Below the pieces are notes generated by a model. The model saw only the letters and a list, made by a program, of their open reading frames with translations. It did not search any database and was not told the origin of the DNA. The translations under genes and the position numbers were made by a program. A stretch of DNA of 39,822 nucleotides from Snodgrassella alvi (lineage in GTDB: Bacteria; Pseudomonadota; Gammaproteobacteria; Burkholderiales; Neisseriaceae): assembly GCF_002777855.1 (NCBI RefSeq), contig NZ_MEIK01000031.1:1-39822 (forward strand). The letters are read 5' to 3'. Positions 38,665-39,822 of this stretch are shown in pieces (positions within the stretch are counted from its first letter, which is position 1; every line of letters begins with the position of its first letter).

Positions 38665-38910
38665 CTAATTGAAATAAGCTATCTTAGTAAGAGATTCCTC
38701 TTCGAAATCAACATCGGCAAATTGAATAGTATCGGCAGTACCTTGAATATCATTAATGATATCTTGGCCATGAACTTTGGCAAAAACATAAGTATCGTTA
38801 CCATAGTCACCTTCCATATAATCATTGCATGTACCACCGATTAAAGCATCATTACTCCATTGACGTAAAGCTATCTTTTCCTTTACCTCTGTTGATAAGA
38901 TTATTTCCAT
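38665..38910 (-). pseudogene. RTX gene fragment (C-terminal remnant)
   Basis: The 81-codon frame reads as RTX sequence from about residue 19: NDALIGGTCNDYMEGDYGND, then [15 protein letters not shown] and IQFADVDFEEESLTKIAYFN, where it stops. Compared with intact modules it has CND for GND and VHGQD for GHGQD, and it ends before the usual secretion tail. It begins 2 nt after the stop of the truncated RTX gene and keeps that gene's orientation and terminator. The simplest reading is the decayed 3' end of the gene whose upper part is at 38913-39822, though its first 18 residues are not RTX-like. Confidence 0.7.
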
Positions 38911-38912
38911 AT

Positions 38913-39822
38913 TTATACGGTAATGATATTATCATTATCATCACCATTCTGGATAAATGTAATTTTATTAATGATATCCTGAGGATTAAGCGTTACATCT
39001 TCAAAAATAAATTTGAATGAACGATATTGGTCAGGATTAGTGACGAAATAATTAGGCAGGGTAAGTGAATCTTCTTTACCATAGGCTTTGATGATTAAAT
39101 CATCACCGGAACGACTGAAATAATCGACAGAGAAATTGGCACCTTTGAACACAATTTCATTGAGGTCATTGATATAATAATAATTTCCTGTATCTTTAAT
39201 GATATCGTGCCCATGGCCGGCTTCGAATTCGTAACGGTCTTTTTCATAGTTGCCACCGCTAAGCGTGTCATTGCCGGTACCGCCAATAAGGATATCGTAG
39301 CCGGCACCGCCATTTAGGATGTCGTCGCCAGCGCCACCGTAAAGGATATCATTGCCTGCATCGCCGCTAAGCGTATCATTACCCTCTTCACCGTAGAGGA
39401 TATCATTGCCATCTTTACCGTAAAGGGTATCATTTCCTTTACCACCGCGGATAATATCATTAGTTTGCCATCCGGTAATGATATTATCATTATCATCACC
39501 ATTCTGGGTAAATGTAATTTTATTAATAATATCCTGAGGGTTAAGCGTTACATCTTCAAAAATAAATTTGAAAGAACGATATTCGTCAGGACCATTGTTA
39601 AAGTATTTAGGCAGGGTAAGTGAATCGTCCTCACCATAGGCTTTGATGATTAAATCATCACCGGAACGACTGAAATAATCGACAGAGAAATTGGCACCTT
39701 TGAACACAATTTCATTGAGGTCATTGATATAATAATAATTTCCTGTATCTTTAATGATATCGTGCCCATGGCCGGCTTCGAATTCGTAACGGTCTTTTTC
39801 ATAGTTGCCACCGCTAAGCGTG
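38913..39822 (-). CDS. Second RTX protein, 5' end outside the window, truncated at its 3' end
   Basis: The frame is open through the right edge; the apparent start at 39707 is only an internal GTG. The visible ~300 residues repeat the module plan of the large RTX gene: [30 protein letters not shown], TLPx[19 protein letters not shown], then [10 protein letters not shown] and seven or so GGxGNDxLYG repeats. Translation ends NIITV followed by a TAA exactly where the previous unit continues [15 protein letters not shown], so the protein lacks its last RTX block and any secretion tail. This suggests a gene broken by recombination, or an unexpressed cassette. Confidence 0.82.
   Translation of the reverse strand, partial: TLSGGNYEKDRYEFEAGHGHDIIKDTGNYYYINDLNEIVFKGANFSVDYFSRSGDDLIIKAYGEDDSLTLPKYFNNGPDEYRSFKFIFEDVTLNPQDIINKITFTQNGDDNDNIITGWQTNDIIRGGKGNDTLYGKDGNDILYGEEGNDTLSGDAGNDILYGGAGDDILNGGAGYDILIGGTGNDTLSGGNYEKDRYEFEAGHGHDIIKDTGNYYYINDLNEIVFKGANFSVDYFSRSGDDLIIKAYGKEDSLTLPNYFVTNPDQYRSFKFIFEDVTLNPQDIINKITFIQNGDDNDNIITV
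38918..39822 (-). repeat. 555-bp near-identical tandem repeat in the second RTX gene
   Basis: Unit one runs from 38918 to 39472; unit two starts at 39473 and runs off the window edge. The offset is exactly 555 bp (185 codons). The stretch from the end of the Ca-binding block through [14 protein letters not shown] (39085-39267 against 39640-39822) appears identical by eye. The part at 38918-39080 differs at scattered positions. Such identity implies a recent duplication or ongoing homogenisation. Confidence 0.85.

Noticed and set aside
34629-39822. Regularly spaced repeats resembling a CRISPR array
   Set aside because: The repeats are 27-nt coding periodicity of RTX nonapeptides in an open reading frame, without constant repeats and unique spacers.

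Overview
The window reads as a chromosomal segment of a low-G+C member of the Neisseriaceae (Betaproteobacteria). The evidence is the conserved gene order thrS-infC-rpmI-rplT-pheS-pheT-ihfA-merR-like, a hairpin built from a sequence close to the Simonsiella-type DNA uptake sequence, and large RTX proteins made of alternating Gly/Asp-rich repeats and '[14 protein letters not shown]' blocks. A bee-gut Snodgrassella-like organism would fit. That is inference: no rRNA is present and no search was run.

Layout. (1) 1-1062 is the end of a prophage or phage-tail locus: a possible tail-protein C-terminus, a terminator, an M15 endolysin and an overlapping Rz/Rz1 spanin pair. (2) 1063-1644 is an AT-rich, gene-free junction. 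(3) 1645-8763 holds transport and housekeeping genes: an SBF/YfeH-like transporter, a PiT phosphate transporter, thiE, hemH, the U32 family tRNA hydroxylase trhP (yegQ) and recO. (4) 8978-17082 is a translation-centred minus-strand block: tRNA-Pro(GGG), a MerR-like regulator, ihfA, pheT, pheS, rplT, rpmI, infC and thrS. It has clear internal terminators and promoters, and infC has an AUC start codon. (5) 17326-21583 runs on the plus strand: tgt, argH and an unrecognised lipoprotein. (6) 21869-28638 is minus strand: a tight cupin-bcp-ogt-xerD run, a ttcA-MFS pair, lysC and rph. (7) 28801-34437 holds yicC, dapC, a nitronate monooxygenase-like flavoprotein, an NlpC/P60 lipoprotein with a Fur-box-like sequence upstream, and ackA. 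(8) 34629-39822 is an RTX locus. It contains one complete gene of five modules plus a C-terminal half module, a broken RTX remnant, and the 3' part of a second RTX gene. That second gene carries a nearly identical 555-bp tandem repeat and stops abruptly at a repeat boundary.

How it fits together. Most of the window is core metabolism and translation (aminoacyl-tRNA synthetases, ribosomal proteins, IF3, tRNA modification by Tgt, TtcA and TrhP). The two ends are accessory: a phage lysis cassette on the left and an RTX gene cluster on the right. The right end shows module duplication and a truncated gene next to an intact paralogue, which looks like an actively recombining surface or secreted protein locus. 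I found no CRISPR array, rRNA or intact insertion sequence, and no gene set I would call an unknown multi-gene system. The most unusual signals are the RTX recombination boundary, the uptake-sequence-like hairpin in the trhP leader, and the non-AUG infC start.
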